Positions 50,638-60,133 of a stretch of 64,000 bases of DNA are shown here, one piece after another (within the stretch, counting starts at the first letter, position 1; each line of letters begins with the position of its first letter). This DNA comes from Bacteroidota bacterium. Lineage in GTDB: Bacteria > Bacteroidota > Bacteroidia > Chitinophagales > Chitinophagaceae. Below the pieces are notes generated by a model. That model worked only from the letters and a program-made list of their open reading frames with translations. It was not told the origin of the DNA and ran no database searches. The position numbers and the translations under genes are program-made. The stretch spans positions 434,001-498,000 of the forward strand of contig JAFDXY010000009.1 in the NCBI GenBank assembly GCA_018267725.1. Direction: 5' to 3'.

Positions 50638-50943
50638 ATGTTTATTTACAACGTAACAACACATGTGCATCATACTATTCATAAACAATGGTTGCAATGG
50701 ATGCAAGAAAAACATATACCCAATGTTATGGCAACCGAATGTTTTTCAAAACATCAATTTGTGCGTGTTTTAGAAACCGATGAAACCGAAGGTGTAACTT
50801 ATGCTATACAATATTTTGCAGAAAGCAAAGCATTATATAACCGCTATATAGAAAAATTTGCAACTACTTTAAGAAAAGAAACTACCGATAAATGGGGTAA
50901 TCAAATTATTGCTTTTCGCTCTTTAATGCAAGTTGTGAATTGA
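50638..50943 (+). CDS. DUF4286 family protein
   Basis: 101 residues. MFIYNVTTHVHHTIHKQWLQWMQEKHIPNV and VRVLETDETEGVTYAIQYF are characteristic of DUF4286, a small alpha/beta (ferredoxin-like) family in Bacteroidota. Function unknown. It is co-transcribed with exonuclease III, given the 2-base gap. No catalytic residues are apparent. Confidence 0.88.
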   Translation: MFIYNVTTHVHHTIHKQWLQWMQEKHIPNVMATECFSKHQFVRVLETDETEGVTYAIQYFAESKALYNRYIEKFATTLRKETTDKWGNQIIAFRSLMQVVN

Positions 50944-51176
50944 ATGTGGATAGATTTTGAACAATATTTTCTTAATCAACCAACTTCCCTATATTTCTTT
51001 CAAACCCTTACCAATAAAGGATTTCAGCATTAAAAGCTTTGAAACTATTGCTACCACTACATTTCAGCTATTTTTAAATTTCAAAGCATAACTTCTTAAA
51101 AAAAGAAATTCTCTTAAAACCCTTTATTTATAAAGGTTTCAACAATTAACAACAAATAAAATTTTAGTAAATAAAT

Positions 51177-51206
51177 TTTGTTGCCAAGTAAAAGCAACTA
51201 CATTTG
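51177..51206 (+). promoter_or_regulatory. Promoter of the second HU gene
   Basis: TTTG at 51177-51180 and TACATTTG at 51199-51206, spacer 18. This is the best match in the window to the full Bacteroidota promoter pattern. The start codon is 33 bases after the -7 box. The rest of the gap 50944-51176 is AT-rich with no other clear site. Confidence 0.75.
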
Positions 51207-51238
51207 TTACAGTTAAATAACTCATTAAAAAAACATCT

Positions 51239-51508
51239 ATGAACAAAGCTGAATTGATTGCAAAACTTGCCGATGATGCAGGCATCACAAAAACACAAGC
51301 TAATGCTACTTTAGATTCTTTTATTGAAGCAGTTACTAAAACTTTAAAAGGTGGTGGTAAAGTAACACTAGTTGGTTTTGGTACTTTCTCTGTTTCTAAA
51401 CGTGCTGCACGTACAGGCCGTAACCCACAAACAGGTGCTGCTATAAAAATTAAAGCAAAGAAAGTTGCTCGCTTTAAAGCAGGTAAAGAATTAAGTGCAA
51501 AACTTTAA
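51239..51508 (+). CDS. hup: HU family DNA-binding protein
   Basis: 89 residues: [46 protein letters not shown] and [13 protein letters not shown] form a standard HU protein. It is a full-length, highly basic, abundant nucleoid protein. It has a strong promoter and its own terminator. It is distinct from the longer HU-type protein at 41990. Confidence 0.96.
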   Translation: MNKAELIAKLADDAGITKTQANATLDSFIEAVTKTLKGGGKVTLVGFGTFSVSKRAARTGRNPQTGAAIKIKAKKVARFKAGKELSAKL

Positions 51509-51532
51509 TTCGCTGCAAGCAAAAAATTAAAG

Positions 51533-51560
51533 TCCTGCCATTAGGCAGGATTTTTTTATT
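51533..51560 (+). terminator. Rho-independent terminator after hup
   Basis: TCCTGCC, loop ATTA, GGCAGGA, then seven T (51551-51557). An A-run precedes the stem, so it could work in both directions. Confidence 0.92.
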
Positions 51561-51597
51561 TTTGCCGAATAAATTTATTAAATTAAAAAAAACAACA

Positions 51598-51705
51598 ATG
51601 GGTAGAGGCGACAAAAAAACTGCAAAAGGAAAGCGTTTTAAAGGGTCTTTTGGAAAAAGCAGGCCACATACAACAAAAAAACCTGCCACTAAAAAAACAG
51701 CTTAA
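51598..51705 (+). CDS. 30S ribosomal protein THX
   Basis: 35 residues, MGRGDKKTAKGKRFKGSFGK then a Lys/Thr-rich tail. The start MGRGDKKTAKGKR-x-KGS-x-GKSRP matches THX (bTHX), a tiny basic peptide that stabilises the head of the small subunit in Thermus; Bacteroidota carry similar sequences. It sits after the hup terminator, with its own terminator downstream. Confidence 0.88.
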   Translation: MGRGDKKTAKGKRFKGSFGKSRPHTTKKPATKKTA

Positions 51706-51730
51706 TACTATTTTGACAGTATAAGAAATT

Positions 51731-51766
51731 AAAGCTCAACCAACTTATGGATGAGCTTTTTATTTT
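51731..51766 (+). terminator. Terminator after the THX gene
   Basis: AAAGCTCA (51731-51738) pairs with TGAGCTTT (51752-51759), followed by T-rich TTATTTT. Confidence 0.8.
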
Positions 51767-51801
51767 ATGTTTAGCATTATGCTTTAGTATAAATTTATTT
51801 T

Positions 51802-52410
51802 ATGTTGTTGCACATTCATCCTGATAATCCCAATATACGCCACATTAAAACTGTGGTAGAATGTTTGTTAGATGGAGGTGTTATAATTTATCCAACCGAT
51901 ACTATTTATGGTTTAGGGTGCGATATTTTTCAGCATAAAGCCACAGAAAAAATTGCACGTATAAAAAATATTGAACCTACTAAAGCACAACTTAGTTTTA
52001 TTTGCTACGATCTTAGTAATTTAAGCAATTACACAAAAAGTATTTCTACCGCTTTATACCGCATATTAAAAAGTTATTTACCAGGTCCTTATACTTTTAT
52101 TTTACCTGCAAGTAAAGAAGTACCAAAAATTTTAAAGAGTAAAAAAAATACAATTGGTTTAAGAATACCCGATAATAATATTGCAAGAACTATTGTACAT
52201 GAATTACAACACCCGCTTTTATCTGCATCGTTACCGGGAGAAATGATAGAAGAATATACCGACCCTGAATTAATATATGAAAATTTTAAAAATATTGTTG
52301 ATATAGTAATTGATGGTGGTATTGGAGGAATGAAACCCTCTACTGTTATTGATTGTACTAATGAACCTTATAAAATATTAAGGCATGGTGCAGGTGAATG
52401 GAATGAATAA
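51802..52410 (+). CDS. Threonylcarbamoyl-AMP synthase (Sua5/YrdC family)
   Basis: 202 residues. VIIYPTDTIYGLGCDIFQ is the substrate-binding loop of the YrdC fold, and PGPYTFILPASKEVPK, IGLRIPDN and HPLLSASLPGE are further family segments. It makes the threonylcarbamoyl-AMP used for the t6A base at position 37 of tRNAs. This is the short form, without the extra Sua5 C-terminal domain. Confidence 0.93.
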   Translation: MLLHIHPDNPNIRHIKTVVECLLDGGVIIYPTDTIYGLGCDIFQHKATEKIARIKNIEPTKAQLSFICYDLSNLSNYTKSISTALYRILKSYLPGPYTFILPASKEVPKILKSKKNTIGLRIPDNNIARTIVHELQHPLLSASLPGEMIEEYTDPELIYENFKNIVDIVIDGGIGGMKPSTVIDCTNEPYKILRHGAGEWNE

Positions 52411-52448
52411 ATGTAAAAGATTTGCAAAAATATTTAGTAAAAAATAAT

Positions 52449-53300
52449 TTAATTTTTAGGGCAACGATAGGATTGTAAGTTAAAAGAAACGCCTATTTGA
52501 AAGGTTGCATAAGAATCTTTATGAGAACCTCCAACACCTCTTTGTCTTCCTTTAACACCAATAGGTGTATTGGTAGTTTCGTAACTTCTATCTTGCAATA
52601 AAAACCAAGTTGATGGATTTCCGTTTGCATCAACCGGAGAAAAAGCATCTGGAGCATATACACCACCAACATCATCTAAATAATTTGTATTGGTAAATCT
52701 GTACGATACTTCTGCAAAAATATTCATCCTTTCATTTAACGCTTTTTTAAACCCAATGGTTAAAGGGATGCACATAGCAACACTGCTATATGGTTTTAAG
52801 TTTGGATATAACGAACTTCCTTGCCCTTCTGTTCCTAATGGGCGTAAATAAATTTTTTCGCCATTTAAATAAGTGTACGGATCAAAATTAAAAGCACCAA
52901 TTCCTAAACCAACGTAAGGCGTAAAACTAAATTCAGGAAAGCCCGGAACAAATCTGAAAAAATTAAATATACCGCTTGCACTTATTTCCCAAACATTAGT
53001 ATTAAAACTTAAATTTCTAATTCGTTGTACAGGGTTTTCGCTGTATGCATCTGAGTATCCGAGCATACTATAACTTCCATTAATTTTTATAGAAATATAA
53101 TTATTAAGCTGTCTGTTATAAAAAATTCCAGCAGCAAATTTTGGTCTGTTTAAAGCTGCGGTGTTATTTAAATCTCCAAAATAATGTGCAGCACCAACAC
53201 TAATACCAAATTCTCCGGCATGCTCATAGGCATCATACATTTGTGCTTTTGAAAAGTTTGATGCAATTGTAAATACTATTAGAAAAATTAATTTTCGCAT
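52449..53300 (-). CDS. DUF6089 family outer-membrane beta-barrel protein
   Basis: 283 residues with signal peptide ending FSKAQ. HAGEFGISVGAAHYFGDLNNTAAL is the characteristic start of DUF6089 proteins, and SFTPYVGLGIGAFNFDPYTYLNG, LTIGFKKALNERMNIFAEVSYRFTNTNYLDDVGG and ATFQIGVSFNL are barrel strands. Such proteins are exported to the outer membrane; function unknown. It converges with sua5. Confidence 0.87.
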   Translation of the reverse strand: MRKLIFLIVFTIASNFSKAQMYDAYEHAGEFGISVGAAHYFGDLNNTAALNRPKFAAGIFYNRQLNNYISIKINGSYSMLGYSDAYSENPVQRIRNLSFNTNVWEISASGIFNFFRFVPGFPEFSFTPYVGLGIGAFNFDPYTYLNGEKIYLRPLGTEGQGSSLYPNLKPYSSVAMCIPLTIGFKKALNERMNIFAEVSYRFTNTNYLDDVGGVYAPDAFSPVDANGNPSTWFLLQDRSYETTNTPIGVKGRQRGVGGSHKDSYATFQIGVSFNLQSYRCPKN

Positions 53301-53396
53301 TTAACTATACAAATAAGATTGTAAATATAAAAGATAGGTATATACTATTTAAAAACAACTACGTTAAAGTTTTAAATAATTATATTGAAAGATACT

Positions 53397-54896
53397 TTAA
53401 AGGTTTGCCCAATTAAATCCATCTCTTGCAATTAATGCTTCGGCATCTTCGGGGCCCCAACTATCGGGTGCATAGTTAGGAAAATCTACCGGCGGTCTTG
53501 CTTCCCATGCTTCAATAATTGGCATAATAATTTTCCAAGCTGCTTCTACCTGATCATCTCTCATAAACAAAGTAGCATTGCCTTCCATTGCATCTAATAA
53601 TAATGTTTCATAAGCTTCAGGTTCATGTGTATTATCATAATCATTTTTATAACTGAATACCATATTTACGGGCATTAAAAAAATTCCTTGCCCGGGTTTT
53701 TTTGCTTGAAAACGTATGCGAACATCCATATCTGGTTGAATGCTTATGGTTAATCTATTATGCCTCCATGTTTCTGAGGCTTCGGGTGGAAAAGCAAAAT
53801 CGGGAGCTTGTTTAAACTGAATAGTTATGCGTGTAGTTTTTTCGTGCAAATGTTTTCCTGTTCTAACATAAAAAGGTACACCTTGCCAACGCCAGTTATC
53901 TACAAAAAATTTAACCGAAGCAAATGTTTCTGTGTTTGACTGAGGGTTTACATTATCTTCTTCTCTATATGCTTTTGTTTTTTCTCCTTTCATCCATCCT
54001 GCTGCATATTGCCCACGCACGGCACGTGCATGTACTTCTTCTTTTGTATATTTTCTAATAGCATTTAAAACATCTACTTTTTTATTTCTTATTTCATTGG
54101 CATCAAAACTTACAGGAGCTTCCATTGCAATCATACAAATTAATTGCAATATATGATTTTGAACCATATCTCTTAACGCTCCGCTTTTTTCATAATAACC
54201 ACCACGTTCTTCTACACCAACTATTTCTGCGTTGGTTATTTGTACATGATCAATATAATTTCTATTCCATATTGGTTCAAACAAAGCATTGGCAAAACGT
54301 AATGCTAAAATATTTTGAACAGTGCTTTTTCCAAGGTAATGGTCTATTCTATAAATCTGTTCTTCTTTAAATGTGTTTTTTAATAATATGTTTAGCTCGT
54401 GGGCACTTTGTAGGTTATGACCAAAAGGTTTTTCAATAACAATGCGTGTGCATGTAGTATTACCGCATAATTGAAGCTTACCTAAGTTTTGTACAATATC
54501 TGGAACTAATTGTGGTGCAACTGCTAAATAAAATAATATGTTTATTTCAGCATTCCATTCTTTTTGTTTTGCTTCTACAAATGCAGATAGTTGTTGGTAA
54601 GCTGTTGCATCTTCTCCATCCATTGCAATGTATTGTATCTTTTCACTAAAACTTTTCCATTCACCATTTCCATTATCTTGTCTTCTGCTAAATTGCTTTA
54701 TGCCATTGTATAATTTTTCTCTAAATTCTTCATTACTATATTTTGTTCTTCCTAAACCAACAACGGCAAATTGTTGGGGCAAATATTCATCAATAAATAA
54801 ATTATATAATGCGGGTGTAAGTTTTCTGTTGTTTAAATCTCCGCTTCCGCCAAAAATAAATACAATGGTTGGGGTAATATTGTTTTGTATTTCCAT
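53397..54896 (-). CDS. zwf: Glucose-6-phosphate 1-dehydrogenase
   Basis: 499 residues. The NADP loop [21 protein letters not shown] is near residues 12-33, and [15 protein letters not shown] carries the catalytic His and substrate Lys. [15 protein letters not shown] and [20 protein letters not shown] complete the signature. It oxidises glucose-6-phosphate and is the first step of the oxidative pentose-phosphate pathway. It follows gnd by 18 bases on the same strand; a lactonase (pgl) is not in this window. Confidence 0.96.
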   Translation of the reverse strand: MEIQNNITPTIVFIFGGSGDLNNRKLTPALYNLFIDEYLPQQFAVVGLGRTKYSNEEFREKLYNGIKQFSRRQDNGNGEWKSFSEKIQYIAMDGEDATAYQQLSAFVEAKQKEWNAEINILFYLAVAPQLVPDIVQNLGKLQLCGNTTCTRIVIEKPFGHNLQSAHELNILLKNTFKEEQIYRIDHYLGKSTVQNILALRFANALFEPIWNRNYIDHVQITNAEIVGVEERGGYYEKSGALRDMVQNHILQLICMIAMEAPVSFDANEIRNKKVDVLNAIRKYTKEEVHARAVRGQYAAGWMKGEKTKAYREEDNVNPQSNTETFASVKFFVDNWRWQGVPFYVRTGKHLHEKTTRITIQFKQAPDFAFPPEASETWRHNRLTISIQPDMDVRIRFQAKKPGQGIFLMPVNMVFSYKNDYDNTHEPEAYETLLLDAMEGNATLFMRDDQVEAAWKIIMPIIEAWEARPPVDFPNYAPDSWGPEDAEALIARDGFNWANL

Positions 54897-54914
54897 AAAA
54901 AAAATTATTAAAAA

Positions 54915-56327
54915 TTAATCATTCCATTTTGTATGAAATATTCCTTCTTTATCAATACGTTGATAAGTATGTGCACCAAAATAATCACGCTGGGCTTGAA
55001 TTAGATTGGTTGGCATATTTGCAGTTGTGTATGCATTTAAGTATCCTAATGCACTCATTAAACCCGAAACAGCAATACCGTTTTCAGTAGCAGCAATAAT
55101 TATTTTTTGTAAATTATTTATTTTAGGTTGAATTAGTGCAGCAATATTTTTATCTAATAAAATGTTAGTTAAGTTGTTATTGTTTTGATAGGCTGTATAA
55201 AATTTTTCTAATAATGTTGAACGAATAATACAACCACCTCTCCAAATTTTTACAACATTGTTTAAAGGAATTTCTAAATTATATTCTGCTGATGCTTTAT
55301 GTAACATAGCCAAACCTTGAGCATAACACAAAACAGTAGCAACAAACAAAGCATCTTTACATTGATTAATAAAATCTTGTTTATTGTTTGAGTTAATGTT
55401 TGTTGAAGTGTTATAAATTTTTGATGCTGTTATGCGTTCACTTTTATACGCCGAAATATTTCTTAAACTTACGGCAATATCAATAGTAGGAATACCAATT
55501 CCAAGGTTCATTGCTTCTTGTGAAGTCCATTTACCAGTACCTTTTGAGCCTGCTTCGTCTAAAATCATATCTACCAAATCATTACCAGTAATATCATCTT
55601 TTTGTTTAAATATGTTAGCAGTTATTTCAATTAAAAAACTTTGTAATTCGTTTTTATCCCATGTTTTAAAAACTTCGTGCAATTCTTTATTGTTTAGTTG
55701 TATTCCGTTTTTTAATAAACTATATACTTCACTAATTAATTGCATAATTGCATATTCAATTCCGTTATGTACCATTTTTACATAATGCCCTGCAGCATTT
55801 TTGCCCATATATGCAACACAGGGTTCGTTATTAACTTTTGCAGCAATAGCTTCTAAAATAGGTTGCAAATGTTTCCATGCTTCAACATCTCCGCCGGGCA
55901 TAATACTTGGGCCAAATCTTGCACCTTTTTCTCCACCACTAACACCCATTCCCACAAAATGAATTTTCTTTTCTTCTAAATATTTTATACGGCGTAAAGT
56001 ATCTTCAAAAAAAGAATTTCCTCCATCTATAACAACATCTCCTTCATTTATTAATGGCAATAAACTTTCAATAACATCATCAACAGGTTTACCGGCAGGC
56101 ACCAACATCATTATACGGCGTGGCGTTTTTAATTGTTGCACCATTTCATTTAATGTAACTACGCCTTTTACATTTTGATTGTTGTTAGATTCTTGTTCTA
56201 ACGAAGCTGCTTTGGTTGCATCTTTATCAAAACCAATAACAGAGAATTTGTGGTCGGCCATATTCAATAATAAATTTCTACCCATTGTTCCCAAGCCTAT
56301 CATTCCAAAATCAAATTTGCTACTCAT
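54915..56327 (-). CDS. gnd: 6-phosphogluconate dehydrogenase, decarboxylating
   Basis: 470 residues. GMIGLGTMGRNLLLNMADHKF is the NADP site, GGNSFFEDTLRR, GVSGGEKGARFGPSIMPGG and YVKMVHNGIEYAIMQLISE (catalytic Lys and Asn) the substrate site, and DYFGAHTYQRIDKEG the C-terminal tail that swaps into the partner subunit. It makes ribulose-5-phosphate and NADPH. With zwf it gives the two oxidoreductases of the oxidative pentose-phosphate route. No strong -7 box is seen upstream. Confidence 0.96.
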   Translation of the reverse strand: MSSKFDFGMIGLGTMGRNLLLNMADHKFSVIGFDKDATKAASLEQESNNNQNVKGVVTLNEMVQQLKTPRRIMMLVPAGKPVDDVIESLLPLINEGDVVIDGGNSFFEDTLRRIKYLEEKKIHFVGMGVSGGEKGARFGPSIMPGGDVEAWKHLQPILEAIAAKVNNEPCVAYMGKNAAGHYVKMVHNGIEYAIMQLISEVYSLLKNGIQLNNKELHEVFKTWDKNELQSFLIEITANIFKQKDDITGNDLVDMILDEAGSKGTGKWTSQEAMNLGIGIPTIDIAVSLRNISAYKSERITASKIYNTSTNINSNNKQDFINQCKDALFVATVLCYAQGLAMLHKASAEYNLEIPLNNVVKIWRGGCIIRSTLLEKFYTAYQNNNNLTNILLDKNIAALIQPKINNLQKIIIAATENGIAVSGLMSALGYLNAYTTANMPTNLIQAQRDYFGAHTYQRIDKEGIFHTKWND

Positions 56328-56452
56328 TCTGCTAATATTTTATAATTGAAGATACTGCTTAGCCTTTAAAATTGTTTGTTATAAACTTAAGTATTACTTA
56401 TTTCGATAAATAACTTTTAAGTAATAAAACTACATTTATAAAAACAAAAATT

Positions 56453-56800
56453 ATGAGTGAATTAATAAATGAGTTTAACAATTACCGCACCAAAATGAAT
56501 GATGTTATTTTAAGTAAGAATAATTTAGTGATGAAACGTTTATGGAATTTAGATACCAATACTTATGAAGATGGTGCATTAAATAAAAAAACAAAAGAAA
56601 TGTTAGGATTGGTTGCCAGTATGGTTTTGCGTTGCGATGATTGTATTAAATATCATTTAGGTAAAGCTTATGAAACAGGTGTTAATACAGATGAGTTGTA
56701 CGAAATTTTTGCCGTTGCTAATATTGTTGGTGGAACTATTGTAGTACCACATACCAGAAGAGCAGCCGAATATTGGGAGGAGTTGAATAAGGAGAAATAA
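56453..56800 (+). CDS. Carboxymuconolactone decarboxylase family protein (AhpD-like)
   Basis: 115 residues, all helical. LGLVASMVLRCDDCIKYHLGKAYETGV holds the Cys-x2-Cys and His of the AhpD-like active site. This suggests a thiol peroxidase or reductase helper rather than a true decarboxylase. It is separated from the next gene by a heptamer array and a promoter. Confidence 0.88.
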   Translation: MSELINEFNNYRTKMNDVILSKNNLVMKRLWNLDTNTYEDGALNKKTKEMLGLVASMVLRCDDCIKYHLGKAYETGVNTDELYEIFAVANIVGGTIVVPHTRRAAEYWEELNKEK

Positions 56801-56807
56801 GTAAAAC

Positions 56808-56835
56808 TCAAGTGTCAATATTCAATAATCAATTG
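56808..56835 (+). repeat. Heptamer array between the AhpD-like gene and the oxidoreductase beta-subunit gene
   Basis: Units TCAAGTG, TCAATAT, TCAATAA, TCAATTG: the first four bases are constant and the last three vary. It starts 8 bases after the stop of the preceding gene. Confidence 0.6.
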
Positions 56836-56873
56836 AATAAAGAACATAACTATTTTTAATTCTTCATTACCTT

Positions 56874-56881
56874 TATCTTTG
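56874..56881 (+). promoter_or_regulatory. Candidate -7 box for the 2-oxoacid oxidoreductase beta-subunit gene
   Basis: TATCTTTG, an exact TAnnTTTG match, 20 bases before the ATG at 56902. It supports an independent transcript. Confidence 0.5.
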
Positions 56882-56901
56882 AATTGAATCATTTTAAGAT
56901 T

Positions 56902-57939
56902 ATGAGTACACAAACTAATGCCGCCGCTTTAACAGCTAAAGATTTTGCAACAGACCAGGAAGTACGTTGGTGCCCCGGTTGCGGAGATTATTCTATTCTT
57001 GCACAAGTACAAAAAGTAATGCCGGGTATTGGTGTTCCTAAAGAAAATATTGTAATTATTTCGGGCATTGGTTGCTCATCTCGTTTTCCTTATTACATGA
57101 ATACTTATGGTATGCACAGCATTCATGGGCGTGCTACTGCAATTGCAAGTGGCTTAAAAGCTGCAAGACCCGAACTAAGTGTTTGGATTGTAAGTGGCGA
57201 TGGTGATAGTATGAGTATTGGTGGCAACCATACCATTCATTTGCTTCGCAGAAATTTTGATGTAAATATGTTGGTGTTTAATAACCAAATTTATGGTTTA
57301 ACCAAAGGGCAATATTCTCCAACATCTGAAGAACACAAAATAACAAAATCAACTCCGTTTGGAAGTATTGATCATCCATTTAATCCGTTAGCATTAGCAA
57401 TGGGTGCAGATGCAAGTTTTATTGCACGTAGTATGGATAGAGACCCTAAACATTTACAAACTGTTCTTACAAGAGCACACCAACACAAAGGATCTTCTTT
57501 TGTTGAAATATATCAAAATTGCAATATATTTAATGATGGAGCTTTTGAAATTTTTACAGAAAAAGGAACCAAACAAGATACAGGTTTATACCTTGAACAA
57601 GGGCAGCCATTAGTATTTGGTGCTAACAAAAACAAAGGAATTAAGTTAGATGGATTAAACCCAGTTGTAGTTGAATTAGGAAATGGTATTAGTGCAGATG
57701 ATTTATGGATACATGATGAAAAAGATTTTTACAAAGCACAAATACTTATAAGAATGTTTGATAACCTCAATAAAAACGAAGGTTTTTACCCAAGGCCATT
57801 TGGTGTTTTCTATCAAACAGAACGTGCTTGCTACGAAGATGTAATGGCAATGCAAATTGAAGAAATTATTGCTACCAAAGGCAAAGGAAATTTAGATAAA
57901 TTATTACGCGGTAAAGAAGTTTGGGAAATAGTTGCTTAA
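56902..57939 (+). CDS. korB: 2-oxoacid:ferredoxin oxidoreductase, beta subunit
   Basis: 345 residues from the ATG at 56902; the frame extends to a TTG at 56884, less likely. RWCPGCGDYSIL and GIGCSSRFPYYM carry Fe-S cluster cysteines, SGDGDSMSIGGNH the thiamine diphosphate/Mg site, and YQNCNIFNDGAFE the last Cys. This is the beta half of a 2-oxoglutarate- or pyruvate-type synthase that couples oxidative decarboxylation to ferredoxin. The alpha half normally lies just upstream; here its place is taken by the AhpD-like gene. Confidence 0.92.
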   Translation: MSTQTNAAALTAKDFATDQEVRWCPGCGDYSILAQVQKVMPGIGVPKENIVIISGIGCSSRFPYYMNTYGMHSIHGRATAIASGLKAARPELSVWIVSGDGDSMSIGGNHTIHLLRRNFDVNMLVFNNQIYGLTKGQYSPTSEEHKITKSTPFGSIDHPFNPLALAMGADASFIARSMDRDPKHLQTVLTRAHQHKGSSFVEIYQNCNIFNDGAFEIFTEKGTKQDTGLYLEQGQPLVFGANKNKGIKLDGLNPVVVELGNGISADDLWIHDEKDFYKAQILIRMFDNLNKNEGFYPRPFGVFYQTERACYEDVMAMQIEEIIATKGKGNLDKLLRGKEVWEIVA

Positions 57940-57943
57940 TTAT

Positions 57944-58774
57944 TTAAAACGTAACATACAAACCAAATTCGGCATAAAAACTATTTTCTAATTTTTCGGT
58001 TCTAAAAATATTACCGCCGGGTGTTGTAACTTGTATAGGGCTTTGTGGAATAGCATAAGTTGGCGTAATGTATAAACCCCAACCCTTACCATCATAAGTT
58101 ATGGGTAACGATAATTCGTAATCTAACAACAAAACTCCATCTGCATTTTTAAATTGTACTAATTGGGGCAAAACTCTTCTTCTTTTTTTATCTATATTTT
58201 GAAAGTATTGTTTGTAATAATTTAATGTACCAATATTAGCTGTTATAGTTGGTGCAATAGCCCATGCGTTATTTTCATCTCCAAAATTAAAAGTGTGATA
58301 AACCGATGGAGTAAAAAGAAAATCGCTTTTATCGGAAAATAAAACACTTGCATCTCCACTAACAGAAATAATATTATTTTCATAACTAATACTTCCTCCT
58401 AAAGTTCCTTTTGAATCTCCACGCACCGAAGTACTGTTTGCATTATAAAAATATTTGCTTGCATAAATACTTCCATTAACTTGATTAGCAATTTTAAAAT
58501 CGTAGTCTGCATCAATAGAAACTAAATCTACACGTTGAGCGTTTGCACTGTTTAAATAATAAATAGAAGTACCAATATTAAAACCACTTTTATCGTAATA
58601 AGTAATTGATGGTATAATATAAGGAAGTATTGTAGAATCTTTTCTTCCGTTATAAACAGAATTAGTTAAATAACTACCTGATAATTTAAAATACGATTTA
58701 TCTTGACCAAACAAACCAACACATACAAATAATGAACTCGATAAAAATATACTGCAAATAGTTTTACGTTGCAT
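57944..58774 (-). CDS. Exported beta-barrel protein, unknown
   Basis: 276 residues. Signal peptide about residues 1-23, ending GLFGQ. The rest is beta-rich: YFKLSGSYLTNSVYNGRKDS, YDKSGFNIGTSIYYLNSANAQRVD, LGGSISYENNIISVSGDASVLFSDKSDF, and a final AEFGLYVTF with C-terminal Phe, typical of outer-membrane barrels. I do not recognise the family. It converges with korB with a 4-base gap. Inverted repeat TTTTAGT/ACTAAAA at 58782-58804 lies just upstream. Confidence 0.75.
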   Translation of the reverse strand: MQRKTICSIFLSSSLFVCVGLFGQDKSYFKLSGSYLTNSVYNGRKDSTILPYIIPSITYYDKSGFNIGTSIYYLNSANAQRVDLVSIDADYDFKIANQVNGSIYASKYFYNANSTSVRGDSKGTLGGSISYENNIISVSGDASVLFSDKSDFLFTPSVYHTFNFGDENNAWAIAPTITANIGTLNYYKQYFQNIDKKRRRVLPQLVQFKNADGVLLLDYELSLPITYDGKGWGLYITPTYAIPQSPIQVTTPGGNIFRTEKLENSFYAEFGLYVTF

Positions 58775-58873
58775 TGTTACATTTTAGTTTTACTAAGACT
58801 AAAAAAAAATATTTTAGTTTAAAGAAACCAAATGTTACACATAAGTATATACACAATCATTCATAAACAATAA

Positions 58874-58917
58874 GTTGTTCCAAGTAAATAAAATAATTAT
58901 TACTTACTCAGAACAAC
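58874..58917 (-). terminator. Possible terminator after osmC (imperfect inverted repeat)
   Basis: GTTGTTCCAAGTAA (58874-58887) and TTACTCAGAACAAC (58904-58917) pair with two mismatches over 14 bases. The T-run is weak, so this may be a different kind of hairpin. Confidence 0.45.
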
Positions 58918-58924
58918 AAAAAAA

Positions 58925-59335
58925 TTATAATAAAATTGCTTCAGAAGAAATAGCAGTGTTTAATAATTTGCTTATAGGGCAATTAGCTTCTGCATCTTTT
59001 ACTGCTGTATTAAATTGATCTTTATTTATGTTCTCAATTTTTCCTTCAACAATTAAATGTGATTTTGTAATTGAGCCATCTTTAAATTCTAATTCGCATT
59101 TAACATGTAATGCTTCGGGTGTAAAGCCTGCTGCACCTAATACAAAACTTAATTTCATGGCAAAACATCCTGCATGAGCTGCAGCTACTAATTCTTCAGG
59201 ATTAGTGCCTATGCCATTTTCAAAACGAGAAACAAATGAATATTGTGTATTACTTAACACACCGCTTTGTGTGCTTACAATTCCTTTACCTTCTTTGCCA
59301 GAACCGTTCCATACGGCAGTTGCTGTGCGTATCAT
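58925..59335 (-). CDS. osmC: OsmC family peroxiredoxin
   Basis: 136 residues. FENGIGTNPEELVAAAHAGCFAMKLSF carries the first catalytic Cys with the Glu and Arg environment of the family, and VKDAEANCPISKLLNTAI the second Cys. It reduces organic hydroperoxides with two cysteines in the cytoplasm. Full length. Single gene, divergent from pnuC. Confidence 0.93.
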   Translation of the reverse strand: MIRTATAVWNGSGKEGKGIVSTQSGVLSNTQYSFVSRFENGIGTNPEELVAAAHAGCFAMKLSFVLGAAGFTPEALHVKCELEFKDGSITKSHLIVEGKIENINKDQFNTAVKDAEANCPISKLLNTAISSEAILL

Positions 59336-59502
59336 ACTGATTAGTTTTAATGGTGATATAAAAATTAAAAATAACGAACCCTATAAAATTAAATTTACTT
59401 TACACGAAATTTATTTTTCAACTCAACTCATTAAAAAATATAGTTTTATAATTAACACTATCATACACAATTATCTTTACTTTAATTTAAAGATTAACTA
59501 TA

Positions 59503-60132
59503 ATGAATATTTGGCAAGACCTTACTAACGGATTACAAAACACAACATGGTACGAATATATTGCTGTGTTTGCAGGAATTGGAAGTGTTTGGTTAAGTAA
59601 AAAAGAAAATATTTGGGTGTACCCGATTGGATTAATAAATACAATTATTTATATCATCATAAGTTTTAAATACCATTTATTGGGCGAAGCAAGTGTAAAT
59701 TTTTATTACACAATAATGAGTATTTACGGTTGGTGGTTATGGACAAGGAAAGATAGAGTAAGCCACACAACTATTTTACATATTACTTATAGCAATAAAA
59801 AAGAATGGATACAGCAACTACTTTTTTTTACATCATTTTATATTGCTATTTATTTTGCTTTAACTGCTGCCAAAAAAAGTTTTGCAGAAGGTGCAATACC
59901 TTGGGCAGATGCGTTTGCAAGCTCTACAGCATACACAGGCATGTGGTTAATGGCTAAGAAAAAAGTAGAAAGTTGGTGGTGGTGGATAGCAACCAATATA
60001 GCATCTGTACCATTATATTTTGTAAAAACATTAGTGTTTACAAGCCTTCAATATGTAGTTATTTTAATTATTGCCATATTTGGTTTATTATCTTGGATGA
60101 AAAAAGCAAACGAACATTTAAACAAACAATAA
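59503..60132 (+). CDS. pnuC: Nicotinamide riboside/mononucleotide transporter
   Basis: 209 residues with about seven hydrophobic segments. EYIAVFAGIGSVWLSKKENIWVYPIGLINTIIY and VNFYYTIMSIYGWWLWTRKD are the PnuC family signature (SWEET-like fold), and KVESWWWWIATNIASVPLYF closes it. It takes up a nicotinamide nucleoside by facilitated diffusion, trapped by phosphorylation inside. The NadR-like kinase two genes on is the expected partner. Thiamine-type PnuT proteins look similar, but no TPP riboswitch lies upstream. Confidence 0.93.
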   Translation: MNIWQDLTNGLQNTTWYEYIAVFAGIGSVWLSKKENIWVYPIGLINTIIYIIISFKYHLLGEASVNFYYTIMSIYGWWLWTRKDRVSHTTILHITYSNKKEWIQQLLFFTSFYIAIYFALTAAKKSFAEGAIPWADAFASSTAYTGMWLMAKKKVESWWWWIATNIASVPLYFVKTLVFTSLQYVVILIIAIFGLLSWMKKANEHLNKQ

Positions 60133-60133
60133 C

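Noticed and set aside
59336-59502. TPP riboswitch upstream of pnuC
   Set aside because: No TPP-type conserved CTGAGA and ACCTGA blocks; the gap is plain AT-rich sequence.
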